Below are positions 1-5,371 of a stretch of 5,689 nucleotides of DNA, one piece after another. The stretch covers positions 1-5,689 of the forward strand of contig JADGOF010000167.1 of assembly GCA_017883105.1 (NCBI GenBank). The letters run 5' to 3'. The stretch is from Acidimicrobiales bacterium (GTDB taxonomy: Bacteria; Actinomycetota; Acidimicrobiia; Acidimicrobiales; RAAP-2). The notes below the pieces were generated by a model that saw only the letters and a program-made list of their open reading frames with translations, had not been told where the DNA came from and did no database searches. The position numbers and the translations under genes were made by a program. Each line of letters begins with the position of its first letter. Position 1 is the first letter of the stretch.

Positions 1-89
1 GCGAAGAGGCCGTCGAAGGTGAGGTGTGCGACTGCCCGCCCCGGGGCATAGACCCCGAAGACTCCACACGCTTCCTTGGCCTCCATCAT
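1..89 (-). CDS. purF: Amidophosphoribosyltransferase, N-terminal fragment (5' end of gene; rest lies beyond the left edge)
   Basis: PurF catalyses the first committed step of de novo purine synthesis, making phosphoribosylamine from PRPP and glutamine in the cytoplasm. Only 29 codons are present. The peptide starts MMEAKEACGVFGVYAPG and continues AVAHLTFDGLFA, matching the PurF N-terminus, where CGVFGVYAPG carries the nucleophilic cysteine of the Ntn-type glutaminase domain. Here that cysteine is residue 8, so a seven-residue propeptide would be cleaved to expose it. Two tandem ATG codons (89-87 and 86-84) compete as start. The first is preferred because a GGTGA motif lies 7 nt upstream; starting at the second gives a six-residue propeptide. 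The gene follows purL on the same strand but is separated from it by the PHP gene, which points the other way. The call rests on this short but characteristic stretch. Confidence 0.88.
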   Translation of the reverse strand, partial: MMEAKEACGVFGVYAPGRAVAHLTFDGLF

Positions 90-96
90 CGGTTGG

Positions 97-101
97 TCAC
101 C
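97..101 (-). promoter_or_regulatory. Candidate ribosome binding site of purF
   Basis: On the minus strand GGTGA lies 7 nt before the first ATG of purF. It is a partial match to the anti-Shine-Dalgarno complement, and its spacing favours the first of the two tandem ATG codons (spacing to the second would be 10 nt). Confidence 0.45.
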
Positions 102-233
102 GCACACACCGGGGGTCGTCGGGCTTGTCGCTGCGACCGGAACCCGAGGGACCCGGATCGCGCATAGCCATCCTAGTGGGGAGGACTCGCCGTCCGTCTA
201 ACCGGCGCCCGGAGGCACGGATCGACCGACCAC

Positions 234-239
234 TAGCGT
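234..239 (+). promoter_or_regulatory. Candidate -10 element for a leaderless PHP transcript
   Basis: TAGCGT fits TANNNT and ends 8 nt before the ATG at 248, which would place the transcription start on or next to the A of the start codon. No Shine-Dalgarno motif precedes this ATG at normal spacing; the nearest GGAGG (211-215) is over 30 nt away. Both facts fit leaderless expression, which is common in actinobacteria. No recognisable -35 is present, so the call is weak. Confidence 0.3.
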
Positions 240-247
240 CGTCGGCG

Positions 248-1096
248 ATGATCGATCTCCACACCCACTCCAACGTCTCCGACGGCACCGACCCCCCTGC
301 GCGGATCGTGGAGCTGGCGGTCGAAGCCGGTTGCAGCGCCATCGCCCTCACCGACCACGACTCGCTGGCCGGCATCCCCGCGGCCCGCCGACGGGCCAAC
401 GGGCTCGGCATCACCTTCGTCCCCGGGTGCGAGGTATCCTGCGAGCCGGTGGGGCGGGGCGGCATGCACATCCTCGTGTACTTCGTGGAGGACGAGGACA
501 ACCCGCTCGGTGAGGAGTTGGCCCGTCTCCGCGACGACCGGCAGCGACGCAACGTCGCCCTGGCCGAGCGACTGGCCGACCTCGGCATTCCCATCACCTA
601 CGACATGGTGGTGGCCGAGGCGGGAGGAGAAGAGGGGATCGGCCGCCCCCACTTCGCGTCGGTCATGGTCGAGGTCGGCGCCGTCGGGTCCACGGACGAG
701 GCATTCGAGCGGTACCTGGTCAACGGGCGCCCGGCATTCATCCCCAAGGCGCGGCTGACCGGGGCGGACGTGGCCCGCCTGGCCCGTGCCTCGGGAGGGG
801 TGGCGGTGCTGGCCCACCCGTTCAGTTGGGGCCTGCAAGGGCCCGATCTGGCCCGTGCCGTCGGTGATCAGGCGGCCGCGGGTATCGGCGGGATCGAGTG
901 CACCTACGGTCGGTACTCGCCCCGGCAGCGACAGCAGCTGGGCAATCTGGCCCGTCGGTTCGATCTGGTGGCGACCGGGGGCTCCGACTACCACGGCACC
1001 AACAAGCCGGACCTGGCCGTCGGCACCGGCACCGGCGACCTCAAGGTCCTCGACCGCGTGCTGGCCCACCTCGAGTCCCGCCGCCCAGGGGCATGA
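248..1096 (+). CDS. PHP-domain metal-dependent phosphoesterase (YciV / RNase AM-like)
   Basis: A 282-residue cytoplasmic enzyme of the polymerase-and-histidinol-phosphatase superfamily. Visible metal-binding motifs, in order: DLHTHS (H5, H7), D12, LTDHDSLAG (D36, H37), CEVS (E62), H74, VLAHP (H190) and GGSDYHG (D247, H249). All expected ligands of a tri-metal PHP site are present, so it should be active. Motif order, RPHFA at 133-137 and overall length match the YciV group, whose characterised members hydrolyse 3',5'-nucleotide bisphosphates such as pAp and trim short 5'-phosphorylated oligonucleotides. The exact substrate here is inferred. The frame is open upstream to 26, but residues before MIDLHTHS are Arg/Pro-rich and unlike the family, so 248 is chosen. 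The gene lies between purL and purF, convergent with the former and divergent from the latter. Histidinol phosphatase is a less likely alternative. Confidence 0.88.
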   Translation: MIDLHTHSNVSDGTDPPARIVELAVEAGCSAIALTDHDSLAGIPAARRRANGLGITFVPGCEVSCEPVGRGGMHILVYFVEDEDNPLGEELARLRDDRQRRNVALAERLADLGIPITYDMVVAEAGGEEGIGRPHFASVMVEVGAVGSTDEAFERYLVNGRPAFIPKARLTGADVARLARASGGVAVLAHPFSWGLQGPDLARAVGDQAAAGIGGIECTYGRYSPRQRQQLGNLARRFDLVATGGSDYHGTNKPDLAVGTGTGDLKVLDRVLAHLESRRPGA

Positions 1097-1128
1097 CCCC
1101 GGTCTGACCCCAGCGGTCAGACCGGGGT
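1096..1128. terminator. Bidirectional hairpin between convergent PHP gene and purL
   Basis: A perfect 14-bp inverted repeat (arms 1096-1109 and 1115-1128, mostly G and C, with TCTGA/TCAGA in the middle) with a 5-nt loop. It begins at the last base of the PHP stop codon and spans the purL stop plus purL's last three sense codons. Its symmetry and place between tail-to-tail genes suggest termination of both transcripts. Neither side has a T-run, so it would be a non-canonical intrinsic terminator or a 3'-end-stabilising and Rho-assisting structure. Confidence 0.7.
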
Positions 1129-3435
1129 GGCCGGGGCCAGCTCGTCCAACAGTGAGGGCAGGCGGGTGCGCCACGACTCGGTGGCCTCGGCCACCCCGAG
1201 ATCGACCAGGCCCTCGACGACGATCCGGTCTCCCCCGGTGGTGCCCAGCACCCGGAAGCCGACTCCGGCCTCCGCGGCCCGGGCCACCAGCTCGTTGCGG
1301 CGGGTGGTGCACACCACCACCCGGGACGGGGCCTCGGTGAACAGCTCATGGTGATCGGCCACCCCGGCCACCTGCAGGCCGATGCCTGAACGGACCGACA
1401 GCTCGGCCAGGGCCACGCCCAGTCCGCCACCGGAGACGTCGTGGATGCCGGACACCACTCCGTCGCCTCCGGCTACTCCCTCCGCCACCAACTCGGAGAC
1501 GAACTTCACCAACCTCCGGTGGCCGGTCAGGTCGAGGGCGCACAGCGTGCCGTGGCGGTGGCCGCGGCACTCGACAGCCCAGCGCGACCCGCCGAGGGAG
1601 GGCGGGTTCCGCTGTCCCCCGGTCGTCCCGACACTGGCGTCGAGCAAGACGAGGGTGGCGTCATCGACCAGGGTGACCCCCGGTGGCCGGCAGGTCAGGC
1701 GCTCGATGAGGCCCAGGGCGCCGATGACCGGGGTGGGGTTGATGTCGGCACCGAAGCTCTCGTTGTAGAGGCTCACGTTGCCGCCGATGACCGGGAGGTC
1801 GAGGGCCAGGCAGGCCTCGCTCATCCCGTCGATGGCCTCCGACAACTGCCACATCACCTCGGGATGCTCGGGATTGCCGAAGTTGAGGCAGTTGACCACG
1901 GCCATGGGCGTGGCCCCGGCGCAGGCGATGTTGAGGGCGGCCTCGGCCACCGTGGCCGCGGTGCCGGCCCGTGGATCGATCGAGCACCACAGGGGATTGG
2001 AGTCGGTGGTGAGGGCGAGCCCCCGCTCCGACGCGGGCAGTCCCGGTGCGGCCAGGCGCAGCACCGCGGCGTCGCCACCCGGTCCTTCGGCCGTGTTGAG
2101 GAACAGTTGGTGGTCGTACTGACGGTAGACCCACGAGGGATCGGTCAGCAGGGTGAGCACGTCCTGGCCGCAGTCGGCCGGGGCGGGCAGGGCGCCGGGG
2201 TCATCGGCGGCGCGAGCGTCATGGTCACCGGGGCGGGCCATCGGCCGGTGGTAGAGCGGAGCGTCTTCGGACAGGGCCACGGCCGGGACGTCACCGAGCA
2301 CCTCACCGTCGAAGCCGTCGAAGATGCGTAGCCGGCCGGGAGTTCCGACGGGAGCGTCGGTGACCCGACCCACCACGGCGGCGCGCACCTCCCAGCGGCG
2401 GCACACGTCTTCGACTTGGGCCAGATCGGCCGGAGTCACGATGGCCAGCATCCGCTCCTGACTCTCGGAGGTCATCACCTCGTAGGCGGCCATTCCCGGC
2501 TCGCGCCGGGGAACCGCGGAGACATCGACGTCCATACCCACGCCGCCTCGGGCCGCGGTCTCGCTGGTGGCACACACCAGGCCGGCTCCTCCCAGGTCCT
2601 GGATGCCGACCACCAACTTGGCGTCGAGGAGCTCGAGGCAGGCCTCGATCAATCGCTTCTCCTCGTAGGGATCGCCCACCTGGACGCTCGGGCGCTTGGC
2701 CGCGTCCTCGGCGTCGCTCCCCCCGCCGAAGCCGGCCGAGGCCAGCACGCTAACCCCGCCGATGCCGTCCCGTCCGGTGGAGGAGCCGAGCAGGACGGCC
2801 AGGTTGCCCACCCCGGAAGCCTGTCCCAGCACCAGTCGATCGGTGGGGAGGACGCCCATGCACAGCACGTTGACCAACGGGTTCTGGGTGTAGCAGGCGT
2901 CGAAGGTGAGCTCACCACCCACGGTGGGCACGCCCACCGAGTTGCCGTACCCCGAGATGCCGGCCACCACGCCTTCGATCAGCCACTGTTGGCGGGCTTC
3001 GCTCGGGTCACCGAAGAACAGCGGGTCCATCACCGCGATGGGTCGTGCCCCCATGGTGAAGATGTCCCGGAGGATCCCTCCGACCCCGGTCGCCGCCCCT
3101 TGGTGCGGCTCGATGGCCGAGGGGTGGTTGTGGCTCTCGATACGGATGGCCACGGCAATCCCGTCGCCGGCGTCAATGACCCCGGCGTTCTCTCCCGGGC
3201 CGACCAGCACATGTGGGGCCTCGGTGGGCAGGCGCTTGAGGTGGACCCGCGATGACTTGTACGAGCAGTGCTCGCTCCACATCACGGCGAACAGGGCCAG
3301 CTCGAGATGGTTGGGAGATCGTCCGAGGATGGCCTCGACCTCGTCACGTTCACCGTCGGTGACGCCCAGGGCCCGGTGGAGCAACTGGTCATCACCGGCC
3401 GATACGTCCTGACTTCCTTCTCCACCTGCGTCCAT
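1117..3435 (-). CDS. purL: Phosphoribosylformylglycinamidine synthase subunit PurL (small, multi-subunit type)
   Basis: Synthetase subunit of FGAM synthase, using ATP and ammonia delivered by PurQ to convert FGAR to FGAM in the cytoplasm. The 772-residue length fits the small PurL that works with separate PurS and PurQ, not the ~1,300-residue fused form. Visible motifs: WSEHCSYKSSR (53-63, with the conserved His56), IESHNHPSAIEPHQGAATG (99-117, nucleotide and Mg binding), GYGNSVGVPTVGGE (162-175), QDLGGAGL (279-286), NCLNFGNPE (515-523), GGNVSLYNES (551-560) and GIHDVSGGGLG (663-673), showing both halves of the internally duplicated AIRS-like fold. The ATG at 3435 is chosen because the further 81 in-frame codons upstream are low-complexity and unlike PurL. 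Its Shine-Dalgarno is poor (GGG too close, AGG too far). purQ lies upstream on the same strand but across an opposing gene, so purL probably has its own promoter. Confidence 0.97.
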   Translation of the reverse strand: MDAGGEGSQDVSAGDDQLLHRALGVTDGERDEVEAILGRSPNHLELALFAVMWSEHCSYKSSRVHLKRLPTEAPHVLVGPGENAGVIDAGDGIAVAIRIESHNHPSAIEPHQGAATGVGGILRDIFTMGARPIAVMDPLFFGDPSEARQQWLIEGVVAGISGYGNSVGVPTVGGELTFDACYTQNPLVNVLCMGVLPTDRLVLGQASGVGNLAVLLGSSTGRDGIGGVSVLASAGFGGGSDAEDAAKRPSVQVGDPYEEKRLIEACLELLDAKLVVGIQDLGGAGLVCATSETAARGGVGMDVDVSAVPRREPGMAAYEVMTSESQERMLAIVTPADLAQVEDVCRRWEVRAAVVGRVTDAPVGTPGRLRIFDGFDGEVLGDVPAVALSEDAPLYHRPMARPGDHDARAADDPGALPAPADCGQDVLTLLTDPSWVYRQYDHQLFLNTAEGPGGDAAVLRLAAPGLPASERGLALTTDSNPLWCSIDPRAGTAATVAEAALNIACAGATPMAVVNCLNFGNPEHPEVMWQLSEAIDGMSEACLALDLPVIGGNVSLYNESFGADINPTPVIGALGLIERLTCRPPGVTLVDDATLVLLDASVGTTGGQRNPPSLGGSRWAVECRGHRHGTLCALDLTGHRRLVKFVSELVAEGVAGGDGVVSGIHDVSGGGLGVALAELSVRSGIGLQVAGVADHHELFTEAPSRVVVCTTRRNELVARAAEAGVGFRVLGTTGGDRIVVEGLVDLGVAEATESWRTRLPSLLDELAPATPV

Positions 3436-3467
3436 GCCCTGAGCGTACCTGCCACCACTCAGCGCCC

Positions 3468-3487
3468 AGGGTGGCCCGGGCACCCTA
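3468..3487 (-). promoter_or_regulatory. Candidate purL -10 element overlapped by a palindrome
   Basis: On the minus strand TAGGGT (3487-3482) fits TANNNT and would start a purL transcript with a leader of about 40 nt. It overlaps a perfect 6-bp inverted repeat, AGGGTG (3468-3473) and CACCCT (3481-3486), separated by GCCCGGG. A palindrome spanning the -10 and start site is a typical operator position, so purL could be repressed here; equally it could form a leader hairpin. No convincing -35 is seen. Confidence 0.3.
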
Positions 3488-3633
3488 CGAGGCGGCCGCT
3501 GAACCGCATTCGCTGCCGACATCCCGTCCCGCGACGGGTGCCATTGGTGATCGTCAACCGTCCAACAACAGGAATTCCCGCGACTGCGCGCTTCCGATGT
3601 GATCCGAGTGGCACGATCACGCCGACCCCATTG

Positions 3634-3680
3634 CCGTGCCCAGGCGGGCCTTCCGTCGTCGTCGCTCCCTGCGGGCACGG
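3634..3680. repeat. Interrupted inverted repeat in the purL upstream region
   Basis: CCGTGCCC (3634-3641) is matched exactly by GGGCACGG (3673-3680); AGG (3642-3644) and CCT (3668-3670) can extend the stem across a 2-nt bulge. The roughly 23-nt interior includes GTCGTCGTCG. It could be an RNA stem if transcription starts further out, or have no function. Confidence 0.3.
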
Positions 3681-3728
3681 ATGATCGACGCTGACCCGAA
3701 TCAGTCCAAATGGGGGGCGCGGCCCGGA

Positions 3729-3747
3729 CAATGACCCCTCAATGACC
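3729..3747. repeat. Direct repeat CAATGACC with 11-bp period
   Basis: Two identical 8-bp copies start at 3729 and 3740, so they lie one helical turn apart on the same DNA face. This spacing is typical of sites bound by tandem response-regulator dimers. The location in a divergent control region makes a protein-binding site plausible; no named consensus is recognised. Confidence 0.35.
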
Positions 3748-3876
3748 GACGGACGCGCCGATGTCCTGAAGCGATCGTCGTGCCCGCAAAAGGGCCATGG
3801 CCGCGGGGAAATGTCCCTCAAACCATCAAATCAATGCGGGACTCCGCACCATTCGCCCAAGAGGTGGTCGAGCAAT

Positions 3877-3905
3877 TTGCCCCATATGGACAACTCTGGG
3901 ATGCT
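3877..3905 (+). promoter_or_regulatory. Weak candidate promoter of the small basic protein gene
   Basis: TTGCCC (3877-3882) lies 17 nt from GATGCT (3900-3905), which ends 6 nt before the ATG at 3912. Spacing is ideal and would yield a leaderless mRNA, but the -10 matches consensus at only three positions. A GGGA at 3898-3901, 10 nt before the ATG, is an alternative weak Shine-Dalgarno. Confidence 0.2.
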
Positions 3906-3911
3906 CTCTCC

Positions 3912-4343
3912 ATGGCCGCGACAAGCACGACGAAATCTCGTAAGAAAACTCCGATGTCCGATACCCATAAGGCGGCATTGGCCAAAGGACGCGAGGAGGG
4001 GCGCATCGTCCGCCAATACCTCGAAGCGCTCGAGTCGACCAAGCCGCGCCGGGGCCGCAAGCGGACTCCCGATTCGATCCGCCGTCGTCTGTCCGCCATT
4101 GAGTCCTCCATGGCGGGAGCAGACCCGTTGGCCCGGCTCCATTTGGTCGAAGAGAAGCAGCGGCTTGAGGCCGAACTGGCCCACAGCGGCGACACCGTGG
4201 ACCTGGCCGCACTGGAGAAGTCCTTCGTGAAAGTGGCCCGTATCTACGGCGAACGGAAAGGCATCTCGTACTCCGCCTGGCGGACGGTGGGAGTGAGCGC
4301 CTCGGTGCTGCAGCAGGCGAAGATCCCCCGCACCCGCAGCTGA
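3912..4343 (+). CDS. Small basic coiled-coil protein of unknown function, actinobacterial type
   Basis: A 143-residue, strongly charged, soluble protein with no signal peptide or membrane segment. The N-terminus is Ser/Thr/Lys-rich (KSRKKTP at 8-14), followed by MSDTHKAALAKGREEGR (15-31), an arginine/lysine patch KPRRGRKRTP (44-53) resembling an AT-hook-like basic motif, a probable helical or coiled-coil stretch (about 54-92, RRRLSAIE to RLEAELA), and a compact C-terminus with FVKVARIYGERKGISYSAWR (105-124). The pattern recalls conserved hypothetical proteins of Actinomycetota; that is recollection, not a search. DNA or RNA binding is an inference from the basic patches. The frame is open back to a GTG at 3780, with another ATG at 3834; 3912 is chosen because the family-like part begins there, but the 3834 start (26 extra residues) is not excluded. 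It is convergent with purQ, divergent from purL, and inserted between genes for two subunits of one enzyme. Confidence 0.72.
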   Translation: MAATSTTKSRKKTPMSDTHKAALAKGREEGRIVRQYLEALESTKPRRGRKRTPDSIRRRLSAIESSMAGADPLARLHLVEEKQRLEAELAHSGDTVDLAALEKSFVKVARIYGERKGISYSAWRTVGVSASVLQQAKIPRTRS

Positions 4344-4407
4344 ACCTCACGGGCGCTCGGTGCCGGTGGGCTCCTCCGCCTCGGGTGGACCGTGACCGCG
4401 GGCTGAA
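4344..4407. other. Convergent gap between small protein gene and purQ, no clear terminator
   Basis: These 64 bases separate two tail-to-tail stop codons. They are GC-rich, and I find only short stems and no T-run on either strand. This contrasts with the strong hairpin at the equivalent PHP/purL junction and leaves open that purC-S-Q transcripts run on into the antisense of the small gene. Confidence 0.5.
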
Positions 4408-5097
4408 TCAGGCGACGGTTGCCGTGGCCGGAGTGGCCACAGAAGTCAACAGGGCGGTGAGCAGCACCGTGCCGTCGACCGAGCCGAGCAGCGGATCGGA
4501 TGCCCGTTCGGGGTGGGGCATGAGGCCGACCACATTGCGGGCCGCGTTGCAGACCCCGGCGATGTCGTCGATAGAACCGTTGGGATTCTCGACGTACCGC
4601 AGGACCACCCGGTCCTCGGCTCGCAGCATGGCCAAGGTGTCTGGATCGCAGGTGTAATTGCCTTCGAAGTGGTTGATGGGAATCCGCAGCTCGGTGCCGA
4701 TCGGCACTCCGCTGGTCAGCACCGAACGGTCGGTCTCGACCCGGACGGTGGTGGTGGTGCACAAGAAGCGCAGGCCCCGGTTCTTCTGCAACGCCCCGGG
4801 AAGCAGGCCCGCCTCGGTGAGCACCTGGAATCCGTTGCAGATTCCCACCACCGGTCCCCCCTCCGCGGCAAACCGCGTCACCGCCTCCATCACCGGGGAA
4901 AACCGGGCGATGGCCCCGGGCCGCAGATAGTCGCCATGGGCGAACCCGCCGGGCAGGATGAGGGCGTCGAATCCGGCCACCGACCCGTCGCCGTGCCACA
5001 CCAGCTCGGCACTCGCGCCCAGGCGCTGGACCGCCAGCATGGCGTCGTGCTCGCAGTTGGTACCGGGGAAGATGACCACGCCGATCCGAAGGGCCAT
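4408..5097 (-). CDS. purQ: Phosphoribosylformylglycinamidine synthase glutaminase subunit PurQ
   Basis: Class I glutamine amidotransferase that hydrolyses glutamine and channels ammonia to PurL. The 229-residue length is normal for the stand-alone subunit. It starts MALRIGVVIFPGTNCEHD, the PurQ N-terminus, followed by LPGGFAHGDYLRPGAIA (48-64), the nucleophile elbow GICNGFQVL (85-93, Cys87), PINHFEGNY (140-148) and MPHPER (193-198, His195 and Glu197), completing the Cys-His-Glu triad. The start is secure: the family motif begins at once and AGGTGG lies 4 nt upstream. Its ATG shares one base with the purS stop codon, so the two are probably translationally coupled, fitting the stoichiometric PurS-PurQ-PurL complex. 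The C-terminal ten residues are an Ala/Thr/Val tail of no evident function. Confidence 0.97.
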   Translation of the reverse strand: MALRIGVVIFPGTNCEHDAMLAVQRLGASAELVWHGDGSVAGFDALILPGGFAHGDYLRPGAIARFSPVMEAVTRFAAEGGPVVGICNGFQVLTEAGLLPGALQKNRGLRFLCTTTTVRVETDRSVLTSGVPIGTELRIPINHFEGNYTCDPDTLAMLRAEDRVVLRYVENPNGSIDDIAGVCNAARNVVGLMPHPERASDPLLGSVDGTVLLTALLTSVATPATATVA

Positions 5098-5369
5098 CAG
5101 ACCACCTGCTTCGCCGGGCTCACCGTGACCGAGGACTCCTCGATAACCGGATTGGCCAGCAACCGGTCGGCCACCACGGTGGCTTGGGCCAGGGCGTCGG
5201 CATCATCGGCGGCCGCGATGTCGAACCGGAACGCCTTGCCCGCCCGGACGCCGGTGACCCCGGTCAATCCGAGGGCGGGCAGGGCCCGCTCGATGGTGGC
5301 ACCCTGCGGGTCGGCGATTCCCTGGCGCAACCGGACTTCCACTAGCACGGAGAACAGTTCGGAGGCCAT
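5097..5369 (-). CDS. purS: Phosphoribosylformylglycinamidine synthase subunit PurS
   Basis: Small structural subunit that bridges PurQ and PurL and is thought to help ammonia channelling in FGAM synthase. At 90 residues it is typical for PurS. Family features are FSVLVEVRLRQGIADPQG (6-23), the LPALGLTGVTGVRAGK segment and the terminal LLANPVIEES stretch. The ATG at 5369 is chosen because MASELFSVLVEV fits the PurS start; the open frame upstream overlaps purC and is its shadow. The purC stop ends only 2 nt upstream and a GGTG inside the purC tail lies 7 nt before the ATG, so purS is likely coupled to purC translation. Downstream it overlaps purQ by one base (TGATG). Conservation in this family is modest, but the position next to purQ settles the call. 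Confidence 0.94.
   Translation of the reverse strand: MASELFSVLVEVRLRQGIADPQGATIERALPALGLTGVTGVRAGKAFRFDIAAADDADALAQATVVADRLLANPVIEESSVTVSPAKQVV
5102..5107 (-). promoter_or_regulatory. Ribosome binding site of purQ inside purS
   Basis: AGGTGG on the minus strand lies within the last codons of purS, 4 nt before the purQ ATG. It is the clearest Shine-Dalgarno in the window and supports the TGATG stop-start overlap as a coupling point. Confidence 0.6.
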
Positions 5370-5371
5370 GG

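Larger units (their letters stand above)
90..247. promoter_or_regulatory. Divergent control region between purF and the PHP gene
   Basis: About 160 bp separate two divergently transcribed genes, so promoters for both should lie here. On the minus strand TAGGAT (175-170) fits the actinobacterial -10 pattern TANNNT and would give a purF leader of roughly 75 nt, but no good -35 sits at the usual distance. An imperfect palindrome at 134-160 (arms CGACCGG and CCGGATCG with inner CCC/GGG) lies within that putative leader and could be an operator or a weak RNA hairpin. Plus-strand translation in the PHP frame stays open across much of this gap, but that stretch shows no family resemblance. Confidence 0.4.
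3436..3911. other. 476-bp divergent intergenic region between purL and the small basic protein gene
   Basis: No convincing gene lies here. The minus-strand frame open over 3459-3821 gives a Pro/Arg/Gly-rich peptide with no recognisable domain. The right half is visibly less GC-rich than neighbouring coding DNA, as expected of a control region. It holds several structures: the palindrome near purL (3468-3486), a 6-bp hairpin CCCGTC-CCGC-GACGGG (3523-3538), an interrupted inverted repeat (3634-3680), CTGA-N6-TCAG (3691-3704) and a direct repeat CAATGACC (3729-3747). The length is generous for two promoters, leaving room for regulation or an unrecognised small RNA. I see no known riboswitch. Confidence 0.6.

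Noticed and set aside
26..247. 74-codon N-terminal extension of the PHP protein
   Set aside because: PHP proteins of this group begin almost directly with the DLHTHS motif, and the extension covers the purF start on the opposite strand.
233..1312. Long minus-strand open frame (359 codons) opposite the PHP gene
   Set aside because: It is the complement of a gene with nine conserved metal-ligand positions, has Gly/Arg/His-rich composition and no recognisable motif, and runs into purL; long antisense frames are expected at high GC.
1441..2331. Plus-strand open frame of 296 codons inside purL, and a similar one at 2416-3255
   Set aside because: Both lie opposite conserved PurL motifs and have biased shadow composition without domain resemblance.
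3655..3664. GTCGTCGTCG trinucleotide run
   Set aside because: Three copies are too short to treat as a repeat array in GC-rich DNA.
3436..3678. N-terminal extension of PurL by 81 codons
   Set aside because: The extra sequence is not PurL-like, and the ATG at 3435 leaves a normal-length protein.
3459..3821. Minus-strand open frame of 120 codons in the purL upstream gap
   Set aside because: Pro/Gly/Arg-rich with no family resemblance and overlapping likely control elements; considered non-coding.
3436..3911. Purine riboswitch or other known leader RNA upstream of purL
   Set aside because: No recognisable purine-aptamer core or other familiar riboswitch pattern can be seen on the minus strand; only generic hairpins are present.
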